A stretch of DNA of 64,000 bases. Origin: CALKZN01 sp050633785. GTDB lineage: Bacteria; Pseudomonadota; Gammaproteobacteria; Arenicellales; Arenicellaceae. This document shows positions 32,676 through 41,276 of this stretch, one piece after another (positions within the stretch are counted from its first letter, which is position 1; every line of letters starts with the position of its first letter). A model generated the notes under the pieces. That model did no database searches. It saw nothing but the letters and a program-made list of their open reading frames with translations, and was not told the origin of the DNA. The stretch lies in contig JBOEHE010000020.1 of NCBI GenBank assembly GCA_050633785.1, forward strand, positions 62,001 through 126,000, given 5' to 3'. Both the position numbers and the translations under genes were made by a program.

Positions 32676-33893
32676 ATGAAGACTTATCTTGTTGGCGGCG
32701 CTGTCCGTGATCAATTGCTCGGACTGGAGATCGCTGACCGCGACTGGGTTGTTGTTGGTTCGACGCCAGAAGCCATGAACAAACTCGGTTACAAAGCCGT
32801 AGGCAAGGATTTCCCGGTATTCATCGACGTCAGCACCGGCGAGGAATATGCCTTGGCCCGTACAGAACGAAAGACTGCACGAGGTTATCAAGGATTTGCT
32901 TTTAATACCTCACCTCACATCACTGTCGAAGATGACCTGCAACGGCGTGATATCACTATCAACGCAATGGCTATAGACGCCGACAACAATATCATTGATC
33001 CGTTTGGTGGTCAGGCAGACTTACAGCAAGGCATCATCCGCCATGTTTCGGATGCGTTTCTCGAAGACCCGGTGCGCATTCTTCGCGCTGCGCGGTTTGC
33101 CGCCCGGTTTAATTTCACTATTGCCGATGAAACTATGTCGTTAATGAAAGAAATGGTCAGCAACGGTGAAGTTGATGCACTGGTTGCAGAACGTGTCTGG
33201 GGAGAGATGTCCAAGGCGTTCAAAACCAAGCACCCCCAACGTTTTATTAAGGTATTGCGCGACTGTGGTGCTCTGGCCAGAGTTCTGCCAGAGGTCGATG
33301 CCTTGTTCGGCGTTCCACAACGCAAGGACTATCACCCGGAAGTCGATACTGGCATTCACACTCTGATGGTGATAGAACAAGCAACACGCCTCAGCGAGGA
33401 TCCATTGGTGCGCTTTGCCGCCATGACACATGACCTGGGAAAAGGTGTCACTCCGAAAGAGATTTTGCCATCCCATCATGGCCATGAGCAAGCTGGTGTT
33501 CCTATCATTGAGTCGCTGTGTGAACGTTTACGAATTCCCAGCAAGTACAGGGAGTTGGCCACAATTGTCAGTGAACACCATTTACGCATGCACAAATTGG
33601 CAGAGCTCAAAACGACCAGCCTTCTGAAAGTTCTGGAAAAAACTGGCAGTCTGAGAGATCCGAAACGAGCCGAACAATTTGTTCTGACCTGTGAAGCCGA
33701 TGCTCGTGGCAGAACCGGCCTGGAAAATCGCGATTACCCTCAGGCAGCTATGTTTCATCAATTTGTCAAAGCAGCATTATCAGTCAATAGTAAAGCCATC
33801 GCTCAGCAATACGATAGCGGTGAAAAGATAAAAGAGGCAATTCGACGGGCCAGGTTGGAAGCTATTGCCAAAGTGAAAGCACAACTGAATTAA
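32676..33893 (+). CDS. cca: Multifunctional CCA tRNA nucleotidyltransferase
   Basis: This enzyme adds or repairs the CCA 3' end of tRNAs. The start at ATG 32676 (MKTYLVGGAVRDQLLGL, 405 residues) is preferred to a TTG two codons upstream. The head domain has GGAVRDxLLG and RRDITINAMA, and the acidic DRDW; the C-terminal HD domain contains RFAAMTHDLGKG, typical of the gammaproteobacterial type with phosphohydrolase activity. It sits directly behind pyrE. Confidence 0.95.
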   Translation: MKTYLVGGAVRDQLLGLEIADRDWVVVGSTPEAMNKLGYKAVGKDFPVFIDVSTGEEYALARTERKTARGYQGFAFNTSPHITVEDDLQRRDITINAMAIDADNNIIDPFGGQADLQQGIIRHVSDAFLEDPVRILRAARFAARFNFTIADETMSLMKEMVSNGEVDALVAERVWGEMSKAFKTKHPQRFIKVLRDCGALARVLPEVDALFGVPQRKDYHPEVDTGIHTLMVIEQATRLSEDPLVRFAAMTHDLGKGVTPKEILPSHHGHEQAGVPIIESLCERLRIPSKYRELATIVSEHHLRMHKLAELKTTSLLKVLEKTGSLRDPKRAEQFVLTCEADARGRTGLENRDYPQAAMFHQFVKAALSVNSKAIAQQYDSGEKIKEAIRRARLEAIAKVKAQLN

Positions 33894-33925
33894 CTGCAGA
33901 ATTACATCAACACAGGGACAGCGTT

Positions 33926-35827
33926 ATGGAAACATTGATAAAGGCGTATCAAAGCACCTATAGGTTTATTAATTTGCTCCAACACAAGCTGTTTTGCGCA
34001 CACAAGCTGTTTTTGTCGCTCAAGCTGTTTTTTCCGCTCAAGCTGTTTCTCACACTATTACTGAGTGTCACATTATTGAACCATACAGCCGCCGCCAAAT
34101 TAGTCACAGTGATTGACTCTCCGAACCTGCTGACTTCACTTGAGTCAGAATTCCCAATAGGCAAATGGCTGGGCCAAGGCGATGAGGTTAACAACCAGCA
34201 ACTTACCCGGCAAGCCTATTATCGTTCAATAATGAACAGCATCGCCTCCGATCTCGATGCTGCGCGTAAAAAAGACCCTCAACTCAGTGTCAGTATGGCA
34301 AAGTCACATCGCTTGCTGGATAAACAATGGCTGTTTTCCAAGCAAGCAAACTTCGAACTGATTGGCATTATCAACCGCCTGGATCGACAGCCCTTTGCCA
34401 CCGAAACCTGCGGGGAAATTCGATTAATTTACCGCTTGGCATATCGTGCCACGCAAGATAATAACAGCGCAATTGAATCTCGCCTGCCACTGACTGTCAA
34501 TACGGTCTTCTGGGTTCCTGACGATGGTATGCAATGCCAGCAAGCTGCCAGAAGGTGGGATATGAAAGAACCCTTGAATGCAACTCAACTGTTGGCAGAT
34601 GATGGACCACTGCATCGAAGCCAACTTAGCTTTTCACAACTGAAATCCATAGAAATAAATCTGCAGGCAATCCGTTGGCCATCAACGGTCAGGCCTGATA
34701 TGGGGGGCTATGCTGAATATTTTCTGCGAGTCTTCACATTCAACTCATCCAGAGAACTATTTCAGTTGGCACCCTTAGAAAATACACCTGACACAAAACT
34801 CCTGCAATATAACCCGGAAAAGAAAGCCCAACTATTAAACTGGCTAAAACAGCCTGAGCAGTTACAGCAATTGGATCAGGGTTTACTGCAACTGCCAGTG
34901 CAGTATCTGGCAAAAAAAGCCAGTTCTTTCGCCCTGCATGGCTTGGCTCGCAAAGCTAATCGACCTTATGATCAGATTTTTTCCGAGGAAAATTTTGCTG
35001 AGATTAATTTTACCAATTACACAAGCATACAGTCTCCCTACGCCCTGCTCAGACGCCTTAATGATATGAGCTGTGTTGGTTGCCACCAGGCTAGAACTAT
35101 CGCAGGTTTTCATTTCGTCGGTAAAGATCGCCCCGACACCAGTTCTGTCAACAGTATTCATGTTGCCAGATCACCTCACTTATCTGGTGATTTGCAGCGA
35201 CGAGTAGATTACCTAAAAGCCTTGGTTAATGGCAGTTCGGCAAAGCTTTCACGCCCATTTTCTGAAAGAGCCGTATACGACGAAGGAGAGCTTGGATCCC
35301 ATTGCACACTTGGCATAGATACATCGTTTAAAAAGTGGTCCTGCAAACAAGGTCTGCAATGTCAGCAGGTCAGTGATCAGAAAAACTCTCCCATAGGTCG
35401 TTGCGTAAGTAAACAACCCCAAGCTGGCTCTGCCTGCGAGATCGGGATAATGACGCAGCACAACAACCCACTGAAAGACCGTATAGTACAATCGCAACTC
35501 TCAACTTGTGGAACAAACAACCATTGTGAGAGAACCAGAGTTGGTTTTCCAAATGGCATGTGCTCCTCAAACTGTGATCACTTAGCCGATGGTGAAACCT
35601 GTGGTTCAATCGCGGTATTGTATGGTTTCAACCGCTGTCTGGCAGCCAATAAACCATTTACTGACTGCCTGGAGCAGAATGTGCGCCCCGCATCCCTGAT
35701 GCAGTGCGACAATAACAAGAGCTGCAATGATGATTATATCTGCGCGAGAACAGCTTCCGGCCAAGGGGCCTGTATCCCGCCTTATTTCCTATTTCAGTTG
35801 CGGGTTGATGGCCACCCTAGGCCATAG
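33926..35827 (+). CDS. Large secreted CxxCH-containing Cys-rich protein (633 aa)
   Basis: I do not recognise the family. The N-terminus is an unusually long signal or anchor segment (to about residue 55) whose hydrophobic core is four tandem six-residue repeats (HKLFCA, HKLFLS, LKLFFP, LKLFLT). A large alpha/beta part follows, then MSCVGCHQAR (about 380-388), one CxxCH haem-c-type motif. The C-terminal 200 residues carry about 24 Cys in pairs (CTLGIDTSFKKWSC; GSACEIG; CDNNKSCNDDYIC), likely disulphides. The protein should act outside the cytoplasm, possibly as a secreted or surface cytochrome. AGGGA precedes ATG 33926. Confidence 0.6.
   Translation: METLIKAYQSTYRFINLLQHKLFCAHKLFLSLKLFFPLKLFLTLLLSVTLLNHTAAAKLVTVIDSPNLLTSLESEFPIGKWLGQGDEVNNQQLTRQAYYRSIMNSIASDLDAARKKDPQLSVSMAKSHRLLDKQWLFSKQANFELIGIINRLDRQPFATETCGEIRLIYRLAYRATQDNNSAIESRLPLTVNTVFWVPDDGMQCQQAARRWDMKEPLNATQLLADDGPLHRSQLSFSQLKSIEINLQAIRWPSTVRPDMGGYAEYFLRVFTFNSSRELFQLAPLENTPDTKLLQYNPEKKAQLLNWLKQPEQLQQLDQGLLQLPVQYLAKKASSFALHGLARKANRPYDQIFSEENFAEINFTNYTSIQSPYALLRRLNDMSCVGCHQARTIAGFHFVGKDRPDTSSVNSIHVARSPHLSGDLQRRVDYLKALVNGSSAKLSRPFSERAVYDEGELGSHCTLGIDTSFKKWSCKQGLQCQQVSDQKNSPIGRCVSKQPQAGSACEIGIMTQHNNPLKDRIVQSQLSTCGTNNHCERTRVGFPNGMCSSNCDHLADGETCGSIAVLYGFNRCLAANKPFTDCLEQNVRPASLMQCDNNKSCNDDYICARTASGQGACIPPYFLFQLRVDGHPRP
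33985..34056 (+). repeat. Four tandem 18-bp repeats within signal-peptide codons
   Basis: Copies begin at 33985, 34003, 34021 and 34039, each starting CAAGCTGTTT. The 18-base period is 6 codons, so gain or loss of a unit keeps the frame and changes the length of the signal segment. Confidence 0.8.
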
Positions 35828-35856
35828 GCCAAAGCGGGAAACCATATCTATCCCTG

Positions 35857-37206
35857 CTACCCCAACAAACTCTCTTCAAATGGATATTGTGTCAGATTTT
35901 CAAAACCGTCTTCGGTAATGACGACCTGATCCTCCAGTTTCACACCCTGTTTACCTCCAACAGCCCCCACATAGGCTTCAACACATAAGGCCATGCCAGG
36001 CTCAAGAACACCATCATAGCCATAGCTCTGCAGGTCTTCCGGGTAGCGGATAGAAGGGTATTCATCGCACAAGCCAACACCATGCATCATCACACCATAG
36101 CGTTGTTCCCTGAATTCCTTTGGAAGTAGCAAACCGGCTTCGGTGACCTCAGCAAAGCTCATTCCAGGTTTAAGAATGCTCATATTGTATTGGATATGTT
36201 CGTAAGCCACTCGATATAGATGTTTTTGCTCAGCAGTCGGTTCAACATCACCGATCAACCAGGTTCGGGAAATGTCCGCACAACTTCCATAAGGGCCGAT
36301 CAAATCGGTATCCAGAGCGAGAAAGTCTCCTTCCTGAACTACTCGTGGACCTGATTCCTGAAACCAGGGATTGGTTCGTGGCCCGGATGATAAAATCCGA
36401 CATTCAATCCATTCACCACCACGGCGTATATTTTCTGCATGCAAAACAGACCATATATCATTCTCAGTGACTCCTGGCACGCTTGCCTGTTGCATCAGTT
36501 TCATGGAAATTTCCGTGGAAGCGATTGAGCAACGCATTGCATTAATTTCGTCGTCGTTTTTAATGGCACGAGCCATTTCCATGACCTCTTGACCATCAAA
36601 CGTCTCGATACCCAGCTTGTCCAATTCTCGCAAGCCCGCTATCTCAATCTTATCAATTGCCAGACGTTTATTTTCCCCAGCATGTTCAACCAAAATAGAC
36701 TGCATATCTGCCGCAAAGCGATTGGCATGTTCTGTGGTTTTGTTACCTGTTTCGAAATAGAAAAAGGAAGCACCACCCCTGAGTTCTTTAACCAGAGGCA
36801 AATGCGCTGACAAATGCTCACAGTTATGAAAATCCCATAAGATCATATGACCACTGGCAGCAACAAAACACGCCCTTGCAGAGTTATGGGTTATCCATAA
36901 CTGCATATTAGTCGAGTCACTCGCATAGCGAATATTCAATGGGTCGAATAACAACACTCCTGCCAGACCCCTTTTGTTAAGTTCATCCACAATTCGTTGC
37001 AGACGATATTCACGCATACGAGTCAGGTTGGGTGTCGTCAGCCCCAACTCCCGCCATTCATTAAAAGCAAGATCTGTGGGACCAATCTCAACTCGGTCAT
37101 TATCATTTTCAGAACCATCAGGCTTAGTGCTGCCCGAATAACGGAAGCGCATGGGATCCATTTTTTTATTTGAAGAATTGCAGGTAAACGAATTTGGATT
37201 TTTCAT
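35857..37206 (-). CDS. dddP: DMSP lyase DddP (M24-fold)
   Basis: DddP cleaves dimethylsulfoniopropionate to dimethyl sulfide and acrylate. The 449-residue protein follows Roseobacter DddP very closely as I recall it: NDNDRVEIGPTDLAFNEW, FDPLNIRYASDSTNMQLW, SGPRTNPWFQESGPR, and end FENLTQYPFEESLLG. The di-metal ligands are present: Asp and Asp in LALDTDL and Asp in CADISR (about residues 294-308), His in MMHGVGLCDE, Glu in LCVEAYVG and Glu in KLEDQVVI. The Tyr before the His motif and the Asp in CDE, reported as catalytic, are also there. ATG 37206 is kept, though a start at residue 16 is possible. No acrylate genes are adjacent. Confidence 0.88.
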   Translation of the reverse strand: MKNPNSFTCNSSNKKMDPMRFRYSGSTKPDGSENDNDRVEIGPTDLAFNEWRELGLTTPNLTRMREYRLQRIVDELNKRGLAGVLLFDPLNIRYASDSTNMQLWITHNSARACFVAASGHMILWDFHNCEHLSAHLPLVKELRGGASFFYFETGNKTTEHANRFAADMQSILVEHAGENKRLAIDKIEIAGLRELDKLGIETFDGQEVMEMARAIKNDDEINAMRCSIASTEISMKLMQQASVPGVTENDIWSVLHAENIRRGGEWIECRILSSGPRTNPWFQESGPRVVQEGDFLALDTDLIGPYGSCADISRTWLIGDVEPTAEQKHLYRVAYEHIQYNMSILKPGMSFAEVTEAGLLLPKEFREQRYGVMMHGVGLCDEYPSIRYPEDLQSYGYDGVLEPGMALCVEAYVGAVGGKQGVKLEDQVVITEDGFENLTQYPFEESLLG

Positions 37207-37472
37207 GATTTAACGAGGTTTGTTTTTCTGGAAATACCGTATTTATCAATACGACCCTCCCCTAAAGTACGACTCTAGAAGCACCTGTCAATGCTAGAAA
37301 ATATGCCTGAAAAGCACAAAGGACTTTTAGTCATAGCGTTTGGACAAAAACTCATCCTCTGAAATTCCCTTTTCAAAGGATATAAAGAACAAGCTATGCG
37401 AGCCATCATCCGGTGACGGCTTGCATAGTGCCGTTGATACTGCCAAGCCTGAATTATCGAACCAGTTTTGAT

Positions 37473-37796
37473 CTATGCCGGTTTATAAGCTGTTCCCGGC
37501 CATGCCTGCTCAATTTCTTCGGCCTGATGCTGTGCATTAAAGCACTCCCATAACACACCATTAACATCTTTATCCGCTGTAAACGCTGTTGCGTTATCAT
37601 CTTCCCAACCCAAATGCCGAAGTTGACCCGGTTTGCAACTCTGGTCATTGCGCACTGAAAGGTTAATAGACTCAGTGCGCCAGAGAGCATATTGCTCTGG
37701 CACAACAAAACAGGGTTTGCACCCCATACGATCAGTATAATCTTTTACCGTTGATGCTATATCGTCAGTTGATATAGCCAAGTGTAATTTCTTCAT
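37473..37796 (-). CDS. VOC-superfamily small protein (107 aa)
   Basis: The protein has the opening KLHLAISTDDIASTVKDYTDRMGCKP, which fits one beta-alpha-beta-beta-beta module of the vicinal-oxygen-chelate fold as seen in glyoxalase/ArsI-like proteins, and LRHLGWE later. Only 107 residues make it shorter than typical two-module members, so it would need to dimerise to form an active site. It is 55 bases downstream of the SDR gene in the same direction. The role is unknown; a fosfomycin- or arsenic-type activity cannot be inferred. Confidence 0.6.
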   Translation of the reverse strand: MKKLHLAISTDDIASTVKDYTDRMGCKPCFVVPEQYALWRTESINLSVRNDQSCKPGQLRHLGWEDDNATAFTADKDVNGVLWECFNAQHQAEEIEQAWPGTAYKPA

Positions 37797-37851
37797 AGTT
37801 CTTTACCTTATGTTTATAGCTGTTTTTTACGCTAATTGATTTGCCTGAATA

Positions 37852-38577
37852 TCAACCAGCATTCATATCTGCCATGATTTTTTCCAGGTCTTGATAGTTA
37901 TTTTTCCAGACATCAATCATATATTGACTTGCGGCATCAGGAAAAATATCAAGCTCACCTGCTTCAACACTGCGAATGATATTGTCAGCAGTCACAGCAG
38001 CTGATTGTTTGTCTCCATCAAACCCCTTGGACATATCAGTATCAATTGGTCCGGGATTCACTGTATGAACAGTGACATTATCCGACTCCAACTCAATACG
38101 CATAGCCTGTGACAAGGAAAACAAAGCCGCTTTTGAAGCGCAATAACCGCCCAGTATAGGAAGGTTGGCAAATGCGCCAATGGTAACCACATTGACAATG
38201 GCGCTTATGTCCCGCTCTTTAAGAACAGGAGCAAATGCTTTGAGCATGTTCAATGTTCCGTAATAATTGGTATCCATGTCATACCGCACTAATTCAAGCG
38301 AACCATCCAAAAAGCCATTAGCAGAAGCAACGCCCGCATTATTCACCAGAATATCAACATCATTGGCCAATTCACTGACTTCAGCCACCTGCTCAGGGTT
38401 GGTTATATCCAATGCTACAGGCACTACTCTCGTATCTGTGTAAGCTGGTAAACTCTCTACTTGTCTTGCCGTGGCATAAACCTTATGCACTTTTTTATCC
38501 AACAAAGCATCAACCAACGCCTTACCAATGCCTCGATTCGATCCGCTAACCAATACTGTTTTTTTCTCAAAGTTCAT
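37852..38577 (-). CDS. Short-chain dehydrogenase/reductase
   Basis: The 241-residue SDR has a Rossmann motif GSNRGIGKAL (residues 12-21), NNAG near 78-81 (DILVNNAGVA) and the catalytic YCASK motif (GGYCASKAAL). The following NPGPIDTDM is typical of NAD(P)-dependent oxidoreductases on small carbonyl compounds. It stands directly behind a TetR-type gene with a matching operator in the 61-base gap, so it is probably induced by the compound that releases that repressor. Confidence 0.85.
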   Translation of the reverse strand: MNFEKKTVLVSGSNRGIGKALVDALLDKKVHKVYATARQVESLPAYTDTRVVPVALDITNPEQVAEVSELANDVDILVNNAGVASANGFLDGSLELVRYDMDTNYYGTLNMLKAFAPVLKERDISAIVNVVTIGAFANLPILGGYCASKAALFSLSQAMRIELESDNVTVHTVNPGPIDTDMSKGFDGDKQSAAVTADNIIRSVEAGELDIFPDAASQYMIDVWKNNYQDLEKIMADMNAG

Positions 38578-38605
38578 ATTATTCTCTCTTTAAATTATAG
38601 ATTTT

Positions 38606-38619
38606 GAACCAATCGGTCC
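38606..38619. promoter_or_regulatory. TetR-type operator upstream of the SDR gene
   Basis: GAACCAATCGGTCC is nearly the same as the site in front of the TetR gene (GAACCGATTGGTCC at 39236) and has dyad symmetry GGACC/GGTTC around the centre. Two copies at the two genes' upstream sides indicate control of both by the same repressor. Confidence 0.7.
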
Positions 38620-38638
38620 AAAATTCAGGAAATTTTTT

Positions 38639-39223
38639 TTAAACAAATATTTCCATGACCTGATCGACAATGCCGTTTTCCGTTAAAGGGGCGTTATTCA
38701 AACGCCTCATAACACTCAAACCATTTAAAACCACCAATAGATACTCAGCTAATTGCCGGGAATCTTTATCTTTTACAACTTCGCCAGATTCCTGGCCCAG
38801 CTCAATAGCGGCTTGCAAAACCTGACGATAGCCATTCATTTTTACAGTCAGCAAAGGGCTGATATCATGATGCTTATCGCCAAATTCACAGGTGCTATTC
38901 ACCAGTAAACAACCCTCAGGAATTCCTACATCATTCTCAATATAGTTTTCTAACAAAATATCAAAAAAGAACTGTTTCACCGAACCAGTCTCCTCCAGTT
39001 TTTGATGCAAATAATCATTCACCATTTTTACATAATGCTCCATACACAGAAGAAACAGCTCCTGTTTAGAACCAAAGGTCTGGTAGAGGCTACTTTTGGA
39101 AAGGCCCATAGCTTGCATCAAATCAACAGTTGATGTTGTCTCATAACCTTTTTCCCAAAACAACATTGTTGCTGAGGCTAATGCCTGTTCCGGGTCAAAT
39201 TCCAAGGGTCTGCCAGTTCTCAT
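38639..39223 (-). CDS. TetR/AcrR-family repressor
   Basis: The 194-residue protein has an N-terminal TetR HTH (ATMLFWEKGYETTSTVDLMQAMGLSKSSLYQTFGSKQEL, read in parts) and a helical ligand domain with several Cys. It represses by binding the 14-bp sites at 39236 and 38606 and should release when it binds a small hydrophobic or electrophilic ligand. The gene starts at ATG 39223, 13 bases after its operator, and is followed by the SDR gene. Confidence 0.85.
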   Translation of the reverse strand: MRTGRPLEFDPEQALASATMLFWEKGYETTSTVDLMQAMGLSKSSLYQTFGSKQELFLLCMEHYVKMVNDYLHQKLEETGSVKQFFFDILLENYIENDVGIPEGCLLVNSTCEFGDKHHDISPLLTVKMNGYRQVLQAAIELGQESGEVVKDKDSRQLAEYLLVVLNGLSVMRRLNNAPLTENGIVDQVMEIFV

Positions 39224-39235
39224 ACCGGAACTTTA

Positions 39236-39249
39236 GAACCGATTGGTCC
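39236..39249. promoter_or_regulatory. TetR-type operator upstream of the repressor gene
   Basis: GAACCGATTGGTCC, 13 bases before the TetR ATG; paired with the site at 38606. Confidence 0.7.
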
Positions 39250-39322
39250 CAAAGTCAATTCAATAATGAAATTCAATTGTTGTTGTGTAAATGCACTATT
39301 CACAACAATTCAGACAAAACTC

Positions 39323-39353
39323 TTGACCTAGAGTCAACTCTAAGTTGTATAGT
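39323..39353 (+). promoter_or_regulatory. MerR/CueR-type promoter with 19-bp spacer
   Basis: TTGACC (39323-39328) and TATAGT (39348-39353) are 19 bases apart, and the spacer contains the dyad CTAGAGT-C-AACTCTAAG (one mismatch). This is the layout of promoters activated by MerR-type copper or redox sensors. It drives the DUF411 gene. Confidence 0.7.
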
Positions 39354-39414
39354 AAAACCATGAAAAGAGCGAATTGCATCAAGACTGATATTCAACAAGA
39401 GAAAACGAAATATT

Positions 39415-39876
39415 ATGAGAAAAAACCTGAAATACTACACACTACTACTATTTACAGTCCTTCTTGCCAATAAAGCAATTGCCAGTAATGAGATGCAAGT
39501 CTATAAATCTCCGAACTGCGGTTGTTGTGTGAAATGGGTTTCACACTTGGAAGACAACGGTTTCTCCAGTTCTACTTTCAATAAAGACGCTATGTCAATG
39601 ATAAAAGATGAGTTGAACATTCCCAAACAATACCGGTCCTGCCACACTGGTGTGGTTATTCACAGCGAAGGTAAATATATCTTTGAAGGTCATGTCCCTG
39701 CCGAAACTATCAAACGTTTTCTGAGCAATCCACCTGAAAACGCTCTGGGCTTGTCAGTACCGGGCATGCCGGTAGGCAGCCCGGGTATGGAAGTCGGGTC
39801 AAGAAAAGACTATTACGAAGTACTATTACTGTTGAACAATGGTGACAGCAAAGTCTATGAAAAGATGAATGGCTAG
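39415..39876 (+). CDS. DUF411 putative copper-binding periplasmic protein
   Basis: The 153-residue protein has a signal peptide (about 1-24, cut after AIAS) and the DUF411 core: YKSPNCGCCVKWV (CxCC metal site, residues 35-38), then PKQYRSCHTGVVI, VPGMPVGSPGMEVG with several Met residues, and a YEVLLL end. The family is linked to copper resistance or copper delivery. The promoter upstream is MerR-type, consistent with metal induction. It stands alone. Confidence 0.85.
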   Translation: MRKNLKYYTLLLFTVLLANKAIASNEMQVYKSPNCGCCVKWVSHLEDNGFSSSTFNKDAMSMIKDELNIPKQYRSCHTGVVIHSEGKYIFEGHVPAETIKRFLSNPPENALGLSVPGMPVGSPGMEVGSRKDYYEVLLLLNNGDSKVYEKMNG

Positions 39877-39925
39877 CCATGGCTCTATCATGAAGTGCTT
39901 GTCAAACAGGCACTCCATGATCAAC

Positions 39926-40807
39926 TTACAGCAAAAATCCTAATAACAAGGGCAATGCCAGAATGCTCAACGCAGTTGACACCACAACCAAACCAGCAAC
40001 CTCTTCGGCATTGGCTCCATATTTCTGAGCCAACAGGTACGATGTGACAGCAACAGGAGTGGAAAACTGCACTATCAACACCGCTAATGCAACAGGTTCC
40101 AGGTTCATCCATCTCCCAACAGCTAATGAAATACCAGCACAAATCAAAAATTTAAGCCCAGACAACCAGATAGCCCGCCCCAATGAGGGTGCCTGCAAAC
40201 GTGCTAACGCCACTCCCAGAGTGATTAGCATCAGGGGAATCGCCAATTGGCCAATCAGATCCAGACTATTAGTCATCCAGGTGGGAGTTTGCCACCCTTG
40301 CACCATAAAAACGGCTCCTAACAGCGTTCCCCAGACTATCGGTTCTTTAACAACTTTTAAGGGTGAACCACCACCAGAAACCATCCAGACACCCAGAGAA
40401 AAAGAATAAACCGCCATCACAGCAAAAATGATAATGGCATAACTCAAACCAATTTCGCCAAATGCATACAAGGCTAACGGCAAACCAAGGTTGCCAGTAT
40501 TGCTAAAAATCATCGGCGCCCAGAAGGATTTCACTTCCAAGTCAAACAGCTTGACCAACACCAAGAAAATAGCAGTAATCAATATATAAACCACAACAGT
40601 CGCCAACAATGTGGCTGTCAGAGCCTCAGGATTAATTCGTGTTTTCATCAATGACACAAAAATCAAACACGGCACCGACAAGGTCATCGCCATCTTGGTC
40701 ACAAACTCAATGCGATATTCAAAGCCAAGCTTTATCCAGGCAAAACCAATGGCAGCCAGAATAAACACCGGCGCTACAATTTCCAGAACATTAAATACAA
40801 TAGACAT
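39926..40807 (-). CDS. AEC-family transporter
   Basis: A ten-helix auxin-efflux-carrier-type permease of 293 residues with the typical FSNTGNLGLPLALYAFGE segment in the N-terminal half and a second repeat ending QFSTPVAVTSYLLAQKYG. Such carriers export or import small organic acids or malonate-type substrates; none can be named here. The gene has no evident operon partner. Confidence 0.85.
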   Translation of the reverse strand: MSIVFNVLEIVAPVFILAAIGFAWIKLGFEYRIEFVTKMAMTLSVPCLIFVSLMKTRINPEALTATLLATVVVYILITAIFLVLVKLFDLEVKSFWAPMIFSNTGNLGLPLALYAFGEIGLSYAIIIFAVMAVYSFSLGVWMVSGGGSPLKVVKEPIVWGTLLGAVFMVQGWQTPTWMTNSLDLIGQLAIPLMLITLGVALARLQAPSLGRAIWLSGLKFLICAGISLAVGRWMNLEPVALAVLIVQFSTPVAVTSYLLAQKYGANAEEVAGLVVVSTALSILALPLLLGFLL

Positions 40808-40883
40808 AGTTAATTTATCATCTTGAAGAGAAGTCGATTTTAATGTCGATTGTATCGAGCAAAATACTCGGCAATGACAACGA

Positions 40884-41195
40884 TTACTTCCATGTATTTT
40901 CTATCACTTCGTAATGATTAACGAACGCATCAGGTTCCAACTCGTATTGATCATCTTCTGGATACAATCTGGCAACACTAATATCCTTTCCGGCAAAGGC
41001 TTCGATGGCTTCCAGAGACGCCCAATAAGAGATCAATGTGACCTCAACCTTATCACCAAATTCTCTGAGCAGAATTTGTGCTCCAAAAAATCCTGACGTA
41101 GCCGATGTATCTTTGACTCCAGTTTCATACAAATAGTCGATAAACCCTTCTTTTTTATGTTTCGGGCATCTGGCTTTCCATTCTCTGGCAAACAT
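40884..41195 (-). CDS. ABM-domain (antibiotic-biosynthesis monooxygenase-like) protein
   Basis: The start is ATG 41195 (MFAREWKARC, 103 residues) with GGAG 5 bases before it; the frame extends further without family sequence. The fold signature is a ferredoxin-like beta-alpha-beta with EVTLISYWASLEAIEAFAGKDISVARLYPED, as in small ABM/DUF4188-like proteins. These act as quinol monooxygenases or haem-related enzymes, but many are uncharacterised. It is 81 bases downstream of the ychJ-like gene's start region in the same direction. Confidence 0.65.
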   Translation of the reverse strand: MFAREWKARCPKHKKEGFIDYLYETGVKDTSATSGFFGAQILLREFGDKVEVTLISYWASLEAIEAFAGKDISVARLYPEDDQYELEPDAFVNHYEVIENTWK

Positions 41196-41276
41196 ATTAA
41201 CTCCATTGTTTGTACACAAATTGATAGTGATTTTCTTGGACAAAAAACCGACAATAACAAACAAGACTCAGGCTGA

